From positions 1 to 10,060 of the forward strand of contig JANWWX010000028.1 of assembly GCA_025057195.1 (NCBI GenBank): DNA of 10,060 nt, written 5' to 3'. A model generated the notes under the pieces. That model searched no databases, was not told where the DNA came from, and worked only from the letters and a program-made list of their open reading frames with translations. Source of the DNA: Leptospiraceae bacterium. Its GTDB lineage: Bacteria; Spirochaetota; Leptospiria; Turneriellales; Turneriellaceae. The position numbers were made by a program, and so were the translations under genes. Every line of letters starts with the position of its first letter. Within the stretch, counting starts at the first letter, position 1. Shown in pieces: positions 1 to 6,174 of this stretch.

Positions 1-734
1 ACAAAAGGCTTAACAGCACCATCCGTGGTTCGGCTCAGGAAATAATAGACTTTTTCATCCACACGTGCGGCAGCGTCGAGCACACCATCCCGATTGAAAT
101 CAATAAAAAAAGGCTGCGGGATAATGACTGTCGAGCGGATGGCGTTGGACATCAGGTCTGAATTTTGCCACAGCCGGTTGGTGAAGCTGCCGCGCGGCTG
201 GTATGGTAAAATCGCGATCCGGGTGAACTTGACTCCATTCTCGTTGCGGTAGGCGAAGAATTTCCCTTCGGCAGGCAGAAAAAAATCGGTGAAACCATCC
301 CGGTCAAAGTCGGCGCACAGCGCACTCTGTTCCAGGTTATCGACATAGATCGGAAAGACCAACCGTTCGCGGATTATTGTCTCTGGCTGGCTAAAAACCC
401 CATTACGAAAACGGCGGACATTCACCTGAAGCTGTGCCAATTCAATCAAGTCCTCGGCGCCATCGCTGTCAATGTCGGCAAAGTCAATCGCAGCGGTGTC
501 TATGCTCAAAAATACTAATTGGCGCGGGTTTAGGCTATTGTCAAAAATCTGCAAATTTTTGCCACGCCCGACATAAAACCAATGTGCGGTGCCAACTCGG
601 AACACCCCACCCATTTCAGGGATAAAGGGAAGCTCCTGCATGCGGTAGTTTTCAGCAGCGGTGAGGCCAAAGACCAGCATTAGGGATAGCACCGTCAGGC
701 TTTTGCCGACCCACACGATTGAGCGCTCAAGCAT
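1..734 (-). CDS. Exported FG-GAP/VCBS-repeat protein, C-terminus cut by window edge
   Basis: The frame is open from ATG at 734 down to base 3 with no stop, giving 244 visible residues; the C-terminal part lies outside the window. Residues 1-27 look like a signal peptide: a short basic start (MLERS), a hydrophobic core (LTVLSLMLVFGL) and a likely cleavage after LTA or TAA near 26-27. The mature part carries three Ca2+-binding loops of the FG-GAP/integrin-alpha type: DIDSDGAED (87-95), DFDRDGFTD (142-150) and DFNRDGVLD (212-220), each preceded by a hydrophobic strand and spaced 55-70 residues apart, as in beta-propeller blades. It is therefore probably a secreted or outer-surface calcium-binding propeller; its specific role is unknown. 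No clear Shine-Dalgarno lies before the ATG, and no better start was found. It is in the same orientation as rpoD, 160 bp downstream of it, and may have its own promoter. Confidence 0.8.
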   Translation of the reverse strand, partial: MLERSIVWVGKSLTVLSLMLVFGLTAAENYRMQELPFIPEMGGVFRVGTAHWFYVGRGKNLQIFDNSLNPRQLVFLSIDTAAIDFADIDSDGAEDLIELAQLQVNVRRFRNGVFSQPETIIRERLVFPIYVDNLEQSALCADFDRDGFTDFFLPAEGKFFAYRNENGVKFTRIAILPYQPRGSFTNRLWQNSDLMSNAIRSTVIIPQPFFIDFNRDGVLDAAARVDEKVYYFLSRTTDGAVKPF

Positions 735-894
735 GTGTACAGGATGAGAATTACAGAACAAGCGTAAATTCCCAAGCATGGCTAATTGTATCAGGTTAAA
801 AAATAAAACTACCGCCTCTACCTTTAATAAAATAAACTATTTCAAGGAATTGCCTGGGATTTACTGGCCCCACCACTCGGGGTGGGAGATATAA
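735..894. other. AT-rich intergenic region between rpoD and the FG-GAP gene
   Basis: This 160-bp stretch lies after the rpoD stop and before the FG-GAP gene, both on the minus strand. It holds a small GC hairpin just after rpoD, a very AT-rich core at about 785-845, and on the minus strand a TACAAT box (790-785) that could be a -10 element for the FG-GAP gene. No matching -35 hexamer was found 16-18 bp upstream, so a promoter here is only suspected. No ORF or RNA gene was recognised. Confidence 0.4.
869..886 (-). terminator. Possible weak terminator hairpin after rpoD
   Basis: CCCACC (869-874) and GGTGGG (881-886) are perfect inverted repeats with a 6-nt loop, starting 9 bp beyond the rpoD stop codon in the minus direction. 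The RNA would form a 6-bp GC-rich stem. The U-tract expected of an intrinsic terminator is missing directly after the stem, since the next bases read GCCAGTAAATCC; AU-rich sequence appears only about 25 nt later. It may be a weak or factor-assisted terminator or an mRNA-stabilising end. Confidence 0.3.
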
Positions 895-2853
895 TTAGCC
901 AGGCTCCAGAAAATCCCGCAGCTTGCGCATGCGGGTTGGTGCGCGCAGGCGGCGCAGCGCCTTTGCCTCGATCTGCCGGATCCGCTCGCGGGTGACCTTG
1001 AACACGTAGCCGACCTCCTCGAGGGTGTGTGTGTAGCCATCGTCCAAGCCAAAGCGCATGCGGATGACTTTTTGCTCGCGGGCCGGCAACGTAGCCAGCA
1101 CTTGCTTGAGCTGTTCGGCTAAGATCGACTGGGCGGTCACCTGCAGCGGGCTGGGTGCCTTTTTGTCCTCGACAAAGTCGCCCAGTTCAGAATCTTCATC
1201 CTCACCCACCGGGGTTTCCAGAGAAACGGGATCTTTGGCAACGGTTTTCACCTGTTTCACTTTGATCACCGGCCAGCCTAAGCGCTCGGCGACCTCCTCG
1301 TCGGTTGGTTCACGGCCTGTTTCTTGTAAGAAAAGCCGTGCCTCGCGGTTGACCTTGTTGATCTGTTCGATCATGTGAGATGGGATGCGGATGGTGCGCG
1401 CCTGCTCAGACAGGGCGCGGGTGATCGCCTGGCGGATCCACCACGTAGCATAAGTAGAAAATTTGTAGCCTTTGCGGTACTCAAACTTTTCTACTGCCCG
1501 CATGAGCCCAATGTTGCCTTCTTGGATCAAATCAAAGAAGTGCATGCCGCGGTTGGCAAAACGTTTGGCGATCGAAACGACCAGGCGCAAGTTGGCGTTG
1601 ATGAGTTCTTTTTTGGCGGCATCGATTTCGCGTTGCCCGCGCGCGATTTTTTCACCCCAAAGCAAGATGATGAGGGTGGGCGAGCCGGCCTCTTGTTCCA
1701 TCCGGCGCAGCTTGCGCTCGTTGTTGCGAATGTCTTTGATGATGTTTTTTACGTCTTCCACCGAACAGCCGAGCTCACGCTCAACGATGTGTAAATCTTC
1801 GTTGCGTTCGATGTAACGGTTAAACGCCTTGATGCCTTTTACGTCATAACCGTAGCGTTCCTTGAGCCGCAGGAAGTGCCGCTTGATTTCCTTGATCCGG
1901 AAAACCATGCTCTTGATCTTGTTGACATGTTTCTGCAGTTCTTTTTGCGACACACCAATCCGGATGACATGCTCTGCTGCCAAGGCCTCCAGTTTTAGTA
2001 TTTGCGCCCACAGCTCTTGGTGCTTCTTACTTTTGTGGGTATGGTTATAGCGCTTTAGTTTGGCCTTGAGGGCGGCAATCTGCTTGTCGTATTCAATGAC
2101 AGGCTTCATCTCGCGCAGGAATTTTTCCCGCAACTCTTTCTGTTCTTGTGAACTAATGTAATAGGTTTTGGAGGCGCGCACCAGATCCGTGATTTTGATC
2201 GTGCCCTTTTCTACCCGACTGTAAGCGCGGATGAACGAATTGCGCAAAAGCGAGGAGCGCAGCACGGCGTCTTCGATGATATTTTCCCCCGCTTCGATGC
2301 GCTTTGCCAGTTCCACCTCTTTGTCGCCTGAAATGAGCGAAATTTTGCCTATTTCCTTGAGGTATAGCCGAATGGGGTCGTCCGCCGCACTGCCTTCACT
2401 TGCGCTGCTGGACTTTTTCTTCTTGGCCACCGCTGGGCGGAACTCTGGCTTTTGCAGCAAGAGCTGCAGCACCTCCAGGTCATAGCCGCGGTTGAGCATC
2501 TGCATTGCCAGATCCTGGATTGTCATCGTGCCTTTTTCCGGTGCTTTTATCTCGTAGCCCTGCGAGCGGAGTTCTTGGATCAGCGCTTTGGGGGCTTTTT
2601 GCTCACCCAAAGAACCAAAATTGCCGGGCACAAAGTTTGTGTTGATGTCACCGCGCCGGCCGACCCGCTTTTTTTCGTATTCTTCGACGATTTCTATCCC
2701 GTATTGGTTGAGCAGGATGAAGACATCGTCGATTTTATCCGAATTGGTCAGCTTCTCCGGCAAGATATCGTTGATTTCATCGTACGTGATTTCACCGTTG
2801 GCTTTGCCAATATGGATGATTTTCTGGATCTCAGGAAGTTGCTCGAGTTCCAC
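895..2853 (-). CDS. rpoD: RNA polymerase primary sigma factor (sigma-70, RpoD)
   Basis: This is the housekeeping sigma factor, which brings RNA polymerase core to -10/-35 promoters; 652 residues. Visible domains: region 1.1 at about 1-63; a linker at 64-157 that ends in a [16 protein letters not shown] stretch; region 1.2 from [12 protein letters not shown] (158-169); a large charged non-conserved region at about 195-405; regions 2.1-2.4 at about 412-495, with [33 protein letters not shown] and [20 protein letters not shown]; region 3 at about 496-580, including the sigma-finger stretch [17 protein letters not shown]; and region 4 at about 583-652 with the helix-turn-helix [20 protein letters not shown]. 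All motifs for -10 melting and -35 reading look intact, so it should be functional. The start is GTG, chosen for the AAGGAG Shine-Dalgarno 5 nt upstream and the fit to region 1.1. The upstream neighbour is divergent, so rpoD is not in the common dnaG-rpoD arrangement and is probably monocistronic. Oddities are the long 1.1-1.2 linker and an Ala where His is usual just after region 4.2. Confidence 0.97.
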   Translation of the reverse strand: MELEQLPEIQKIIHIGKANGEITYDEINDILPEKLTNSDKIDDVFILLNQYGIEIVEEYEKKRVGRRGDINTNFVPGNFGSLGEQKAPKALIQELRSQGYEIKAPEKGTMTIQDLAMQMLNRGYDLEVLQLLLQKPEFRPAVAKKKKSSSASEGSAADDPIRLYLKEIGKISLISGDKEVELAKRIEAGENIIEDAVLRSSLLRNSFIRAYSRVEKGTIKITDLVRASKTYYISSQEQKELREKFLREMKPVIEYDKQIAALKAKLKRYNHTHKSKKHQELWAQILKLEALAAEHVIRIGVSQKELQKHVNKIKSMVFRIKEIKRHFLRLKERYGYDVKGIKAFNRYIERNEDLHIVERELGCSVEDVKNIIKDIRNNERKLRRMEQEAGSPTLIILLWGEKIARGQREIDAAKKELINANLRLVVSIAKRFANRGMHFFDLIQEGNIGLMRAVEKFEYRKGYKFSTYATWWIRQAITRALSEQARTIRIPSHMIEQINKVNREARLFLQETGREPTDEEVAERLGWPVIKVKQVKTVAKDPVSLETPVGEDEDSELGDFVEDKKAPSPLQVTAQSILAEQLKQVLATLPAREQKVIRMRFGLDDGYTHTLEEVGYVFKVTRERIRQIEAKALRRLRAPTRMRKLRDFLEPG

Positions 2854-2858
2854 GGGGA

Positions 2859-2864
2859 CTCCTT
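2859..2864 (-). promoter_or_regulatory. Shine-Dalgarno of rpoD, deciding a GTG start
   Basis: On the minus strand AAGGAG (2864-2859) lies 5 nt before GTG at 2853-2851. It is the strongest ribosome-binding site in the window and fixes the non-ATG start of rpoD. Confidence 0.85.
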
Positions 2865-2912
2865 GAAGCTAAAGGGTTGTTGGTGGTGATAACCTGCAAA
2901 GGTCGTGTCACT

Positions 2913-2941
2913 TATTATTTATGGGACAGCCTGTAAAGCAA
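2913..2941 (-). promoter_or_regulatory. Candidate sigma-70 promoter for rpoD
   Basis: On the minus strand TTGCTT (2941-2936) and ATAATA (2918-2913) are separated by 17 bp, about 60 bp upstream of the rpoD start. The spacing is ideal, but the -35 box matches TTGACA only in its first three bases. The placement upstream of a stand-alone gene supports a promoter somewhere here; the exact boxes are inferred. Confidence 0.3.
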
Positions 2942-2944
2942 GTG

Positions 2945-2966
2945 CCAAAAACATGGCCATTTTTGG
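2945..2966. repeat. Inverted repeat CCAAAAA-N8-TTTTTGG in divergent control region
   Basis: CCAAAAA (2945-2951) and TTTTTGG (2960-2966) are perfect 7-bp inverted repeats around an 8-bp spacer (CATGGCCA). They lie 3 bp upstream of the candidate rpoD -35 box, between the divergent rpoD and acyl-CoA synthetase genes. Size and symmetry suit a dimeric repressor or activator site. A transcribed hairpin is less likely, since the arms are mostly A/T and no gene ends here. Confidence 0.4.
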
Positions 2967-2968
2967 GT

Positions 2969-2991
2969 TGCCTGCACCATGAATGCCTGCA
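2969..2991. repeat. Direct repeat pair TGCCTGCA
   Basis: TGCCTGCA occurs at 2969-2976 and again at 2984-2991, 15 bp start to start, with a partial third copy (TTGCCT) at 2994-2999. It lies upstream of the acyl-CoA synthetase operon. Tandem direct repeats can bind a regulator, but an 8-bp pair can also arise by chance. Confidence 0.3.
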
Positions 2992-3011
2992 GTTTGCCTT
3001 TGTGCCATGCA

Positions 3012-3017
3012 TAAAAT
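3012..3017 (+). promoter_or_regulatory. Possible -10 box for the acyl-CoA synthetase operon
   Basis: TAAAAT lies 59 bp before the ATG of the acyl-CoA synthetase. No convincing -35 hexamer is found 16-18 bp upstream, where the bases read roughly GCAGTT, so activator dependence or a different promoter is possible. The gene is first in its operon and needs a promoter in this 223-bp spacer. Confidence 0.25.
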
Positions 3018-3034
3018 ATATCCAGCTTTGGCGA

Positions 3035-3046
3035 TTTTGGCCAAAA
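3035..3046. repeat. 12-bp palindrome TTTTGGCCAAAA
   Basis: This perfect 12-bp palindrome begins 42 bp before the acyl-CoA synthetase start, just downstream of the possible -10 box. It uses the same TTTTGG/CCAAAA words as the inverted repeat at 2945-2966, with the half-sites in opposite order. Its position would suit an operator that blocks transcription of the operon. Confidence 0.4.
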
Positions 3047-3076
3047 AATGCGTGAAACCAGTTAGGTGTAAAGGGC

Positions 3077-4648
3077 ATGCAGCAGGGACCTTTTGGCAAC
3101 ATAAAGACTGACCCGCCATTTGCGAGCTTGGCAGGGCTATGGCAGGCTCGGGTGGCAAGCCATGGAGCAAAAACATTTGTTTACTTTGGCAATACCCAGT
3201 ACTCCTACCAAGCAATGTGGGAGAGAGCAGCCAAAGCCGCTGGGCTTTTGCATCTGCTGGGGGCACAAAAAGGGGAACATGTCGCGGTCTGGATTCCCAA
3301 TTCGCCAGATTTTCTCACACTATGGTTTGCGGCAATGCTGGGCGGTTATGTCGCTGTGACGGTCAATACCCTGCTAAAGGCTTTGGAAGTCGAATACATC
3401 CTCAACGACTGCGACGCGCGCATCCTGGTGACCACGCCGCATTTTTGGCAAATGCTGCAGCCGGTGCGGGACCGCCTCAAACTGCAGCACATCCTTTTGA
3501 CAGAGCCGGCAAATTTCACTGGCACCCGCAATCTGCACGATGCCCTTATGCAAGCAGAACCGTTTCTCGCCAACGATCTGACGCGCAGCGACAAGGTAGA
3601 AATCATCTACACCTCTGGTACCACGGGCCATCCCAAAGGTGTGGTGCTCTCGCATGGCAACTTGCTTTACAATAGCTATGTCACCCACCAACTCATCGAC
3701 CTGCAGGAAAACGACACGGCGCTCTGCATCATGCCGCTTTTCCATGTCAATGCACAGATTGCTTCGATGCTCTCCACATTGTGGGCCGGTGCTTCGGTGG
3801 TGCTCGAGGATGGCTTTAAGCCTCGCACGTTCATCGATACGCTCAAGAAATACCGGTGCACGACGTTCAGCGGTGTGCCCACGATCTATAACTACCTCAA
3901 CGAATTGCCCGAGGCAGAAGGCGAAGACCTTTCGTTCCTGAAGGCGTGCATCTGCGGGGCAGCGCCGATGCCGGTCGAGGTCTTCAATAAGTTTGAAGCA
4001 AAATTCCGGGGAAAGATCATTGAGGGCTATGGCCTGTCCGAGGGCACCTGCGTTTCCTCGCTCAACCCGCTTTATGGCCAGCGCAAAATTGGTTCGATTG
4101 GCCTGCCGATCCCCGGCCAGGAAATGGCGATTGCCAATGCGCGGCTGGACGAACGCATTGAATTTTTACCCGACGGCGAAATTGGCGAGATTGTCATACG
4201 CGGCCCCAATGTGATGCAGGGCTATTACAAGAAAGAAGAGGCGACACGGGCGACAATTGTGGGTGGCTGGTTGCGCACGGGCGATTTAGGACAGCGCGAC
4301 AGCGACGGCTATTTTTATATCACCGGCCGCAAAAAGGAAATGATCATCCAGGGTGGGGAAAACATCTATCCCAAAGAAATCGAAGAGGTGCTCTACCGCT
4401 TTCCACCCGTTGCCGAATGCGCGGTTGTGGGCTTGCCTGACAAAAAATACGGTGAGATCGTCGCCGCATTTATTATCCTGAAAGAAGGGTTTTCTACCAC
4501 GGCGGCAGAAATACGTGCTTTTTTGCGCGACAAAATCGCCAACTATAAAATACCCAAGGTGGTGGAGTTTGTCACACGCTTCCCCAAAACTGCCACCGGA
4601 AAAATCCAAAAAAGTAAAATCGTGGAAGAATACCTAAAAAAAAGCTGA
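3077..4648 (+). CDS. AMP-forming acyl-CoA synthetase (long/medium-chain fatty acid-CoA ligase type)
   Basis: This is an ANL-superfamily enzyme that activates a carboxylic acid with ATP to an acyl-AMP and then an acyl-CoA; 523 residues, normal for the family. Visible motifs: the P-loop-like A3 motif YTSGTTGHPKG (178-188), A5 EGYGLSEGT (316-324), GEIVIRGPNVMQGYY (370-384), A7 TGDLG (401-405), A8 hinge GRKKEMIIQGGENIYPKEIE (417-436) and the C-terminal PKTATGKIQK (503-512) with the catalytic Lys at 509. All expected catalytic elements are present. No signal or membrane segment is seen, so it is probably cytosolic. The overall look (TGxxKGVVLSHGNL, YxLSEGTCVSSLNP) resembles FadD/CaiC-like ligases more than acetyl-CoA synthetase, but the substrate cannot be read off. 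ATG 3077 is the first start after an in-frame TGA at 3053, with a weak AGG upstream. It heads a four-gene operon, and its TGA is followed at once by the start of a deacetylase gene. In this family the catalytic Lys is a known acetylation target. Confidence 0.93.
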   Translation: MQQGPFGNIKTDPPFASLAGLWQARVASHGAKTFVYFGNTQYSYQAMWERAAKAAGLLHLLGAQKGEHVAVWIPNSPDFLTLWFAAMLGGYVAVTVNTLLKALEVEYILNDCDARILVTTPHFWQMLQPVRDRLKLQHILLTEPANFTGTRNLHDALMQAEPFLANDLTRSDKVEIIYTSGTTGHPKGVVLSHGNLLYNSYVTHQLIDLQENDTALCIMPLFHVNAQIASMLSTLWAGASVVLEDGFKPRTFIDTLKKYRCTTFSGVPTIYNYLNELPEAEGEDLSFLKACICGAAPMPVEVFNKFEAKFRGKIIEGYGLSEGTCVSSLNPLYGQRKIGSIGLPIPGQEMAIANARLDERIEFLPDGEIGEIVIRGPNVMQGYYKKEEATRATIVGGWLRTGDLGQRDSDGYFYITGRKKEMIIQGGENIYPKEIEEVLYRFPPVAECAVVGLPDKKYGEIVAAFIILKEGFSTTAAEIRAFLRDKIANYKIPKVVEFVTRFPKTATGKIQKSKIVEEYLKKS

Positions 4649-5536
4649 GTGCGCAGGAAAAGCTACGAACTGGTCTATTCTCCTGTTTACGATCTCAGTG
4701 ACTGCACTGACATCCTTGCTGCGGGCAAATACCGCATGCTCTACGATGAACTGAAGCATGAGCGTTGGCACTGGCACGAGCCGCAGCCCGTGGCGGAGGA
4801 TGTCCTGCATCTGGTGCATAGCCGTAGTTACCTGCGCGATTTTTTGGCTGCTAAAGTAACGCCGAGAACCGAACGCGCTGAAATCCCGCTCAGCGCCCGC
4901 CTGGTGCAGGCCGTGCGCACCGCCACGCAGGGGACGATCCTGGCAGCAGAGCTTGCGCTGCGCCATGGTGTGGCCTCCAACCTGAGTGGGGGATTTCACC
5001 ACGCTTTTGCCGATCATGCAGAGGGCTTTTGTTTTCTCAACGACATTGTGGTAGCAATCCGCTATTTGAGGCAAAACCGGCCAGGACTCAAGGTCGCTGT
5101 CATCGATCTCGATGTCCACCAGGGCAACGGCACGGCGCACCTTTTGCGTGGCGACGACAATGCATATACTTTCTCGATGCATGAGAAAGATAACTATCCC
5201 CCCAAAGAAAAAGGGGACCAAGATGTGGATTTACCATCTTTTATTGGTGACAAAGAATACCTGCGCATTCTGGACGAAAATTTGGAAATCCTCAAAAAGC
5301 GCTTTTTTCCCGATTTGATTTTTTATGTTGCTGGTGTGGACGTCTACCGCGACGACATGCTTGGCAATTTGGGCTTGAGCTTTGAGGGTATTGCCGAGCG
5401 TGATCGCCGCATCCGCGATTTTTTACCCGAGGTGCCAATGGTGGTGCTCCCGGCCGGCGGCTATGCGCGCAATATGCGCGAAACGGCACAGCTCCACGCG
5501 CAGACCATACGAATCTTGCATGGGAGGATCGATTGA
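4649..5536 (+). CDS. Histone deacetylase-family protein, class IV (HDAC11)-like
   Basis: This is a zinc-dependent deacetylase/deacylase of the arginase-fold HDAC superfamily; 295 residues, complete. Key residues seen: the active-site His pair in GGFHHAF (H117, H118), zinc ligands D155 and H157 in DLDVHQGNG (153-160), zinc ligand D231 in AGVDVYRDDMLGNLGLS (228-244), and the transition-state Tyr at 272 in PAGGYARN. Gln at 158 in place of the second His of HHGNG is the pattern of class IV enzymes such as HDAC11 and many bacterial homologues. HDAC11 is known mainly as a fatty-acyl-lysine deacylase, while bacterial relatives such as AcuC and acetylpolyamine amidohydrolases act on protein lysines or polyamines, so the substrate is open. 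The GTG start directly follows the synthetase TGA without its own Shine-Dalgarno, so translation is probably coupled. It is in the same frame as the synthetase. The context suggests it may de-acylate that enzyme; this is inference. Confidence 0.9.
   Translation: MRRKSYELVYSPVYDLSDCTDILAAGKYRMLYDELKHERWHWHEPQPVAEDVLHLVHSRSYLRDFLAAKVTPRTERAEIPLSARLVQAVRTATQGTILAAELALRHGVASNLSGGFHHAFADHAEGFCFLNDIVVAIRYLRQNRPGLKVAVIDLDVHQGNGTAHLLRGDDNAYTFSMHEKDNYPPKEKGDQDVDLPSFIGDKEYLRILDENLEILKKRFFPDLIFYVAGVDVYRDDMLGNLGLSFEGIAERDRRIRDFLPEVPMVVLPAGGYARNMRETAQLHAQTIRILHGRID
5522..5527 (+). promoter_or_regulatory. Shine-Dalgarno inside the deacetylase gene, deciding a TTG start
   Basis: GGGAGG lies 5 nt before TTG 5533, within the last codons of the deacetylase gene. 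It supports TTG as the methyltransferase start and allows re-initiation at the TTGA overlap. Confidence 0.75.
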
Positions 5537-6174
5537 GCCAAAACTTCAATAGCTGGTATAACCGGATTTTCGCAGCGGTTTATGATCCGCTTTTAGCAGA
5601 CGTTGAAAAAAATGTGCTGCAACAATACCGCCGCGATTTATTGGGCACGCTTGCGGGTGATGTGCTCGAGTTGGGCTGCGGGACTGGCGCCAATTTTGCG
5701 TTCTATCCACAAAACGTGAGGCTTTTGGCACTTGAGCCTTCCGACGCAATGCGCCGACGTGCCAGTGAAAAAAGCAAAAACGCCAAGGCCGCAATCCGCA
5801 TCGAGCCTTGGCTTTTGGAAAGCCCCGAACTAGGAAAAGAATTCCCTAAACCAGCATTCGATGCCGCGGTCTGTACCCTGGTTTTGTGTACGGTGCCGGA
5901 TCCCGATGCCACGCTGGGCCTTTTGTGGCAATACCTCAGGCCCGCTGCTCAATTGGTTGTGCTCGAGCATGTGCGGGCGAAAAGCCGATGTGGGCAGGTA
6001 TTGCAGAATATGGCGACTCCGCTTTGGTGCCACCTGGCAGAAGGCTGCCATCTTAACCGTGACACGCATGCTGCCATTATGCGTGCTGGTTTTGTGCCAA
6101 TCACTTACACCGAGTTTTGTTACGGATTGCCTTTTATCAGCGCCCTTTACCAGAAAAGAGAAAATGCCACATAA
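5533..6174 (+). CDS. Class I SAM-dependent methyltransferase (UbiE/METTL7-like)
   Basis: Small Rossmann-fold methyltransferase, 213 residues. SAM-binding motif I is VLELGCGTG (44-52). The acidic residue at the end of strand 2 is in LALEPS (65-70), motif II is FDAAVCTLVLCTVPDP (109-124), and motif III is the LRP...LVVLEHV region (135-147). The N-terminal stretch NSWYNRIFAAVYDPLL and the later GCHLNRDTHAAIMRAGF (171-187) are typical of a bacterial group related to animal METTL7 and to UbiE/PhcB-type enzymes, whose acceptors range from thiols to lipids; the acceptor here is unknown. The TTG start has a good GGGAGG site and overlaps the deacetylase stop by 4 bp (TTGA), showing co-translation. No signal peptide is seen. 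The end overlaps the next gene by 11 bp. Confidence 0.87.
   Translation: MSQNFNSWYNRIFAAVYDPLLADVEKNVLQQYRRDLLGTLAGDVLELGCGTGANFAFYPQNVRLLALEPSDAMRRRASEKSKNAKAAIRIEPWLLESPELGKEFPKPAFDAAVCTLVLCTVPDPDATLGLLWQYLRPAAQLVVLEHVRAKSRCGQVLQNMATPLWCHLAEGCHLNRDTHAAIMRAGFVPITYTEFCYGLPFISALYQKRENAT

Noticed and set aside
2452..2889. 145-codon open frame on the plus strand opposite rpoD
   Set aside because: It mirrors the rpoD N-terminal region, has no plausible ribosome-binding site and no recognisable domain.
4646..4648. TGA between synthetase and deacetylase as a recoded sense codon (selenocysteine or alternative code)
   Set aside because: The synthetase ends at a normal family C-terminus just after its catalytic-lysine motif, a start codon follows at once, and TGA also ends the deacetylase, hisH, hisA and the glycosyltransferase. 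Standard code is the simpler reading; only low-level readthrough stays open.
4634..5221. 195-codon open frame on the minus strand
   Set aside because: It is antisense to the deacetylase gene, whose active-site residues are all encoded on the plus strand.
5861..6163. Upstream extension of the last plus-strand operon gene to a 368-codon frame
   Set aside because: These 303 bases lie inside the well-supported methyltransferase gene in another frame, and the translated stretch looks like a shadow. ATG 6164 gives the typical short operon overlap.
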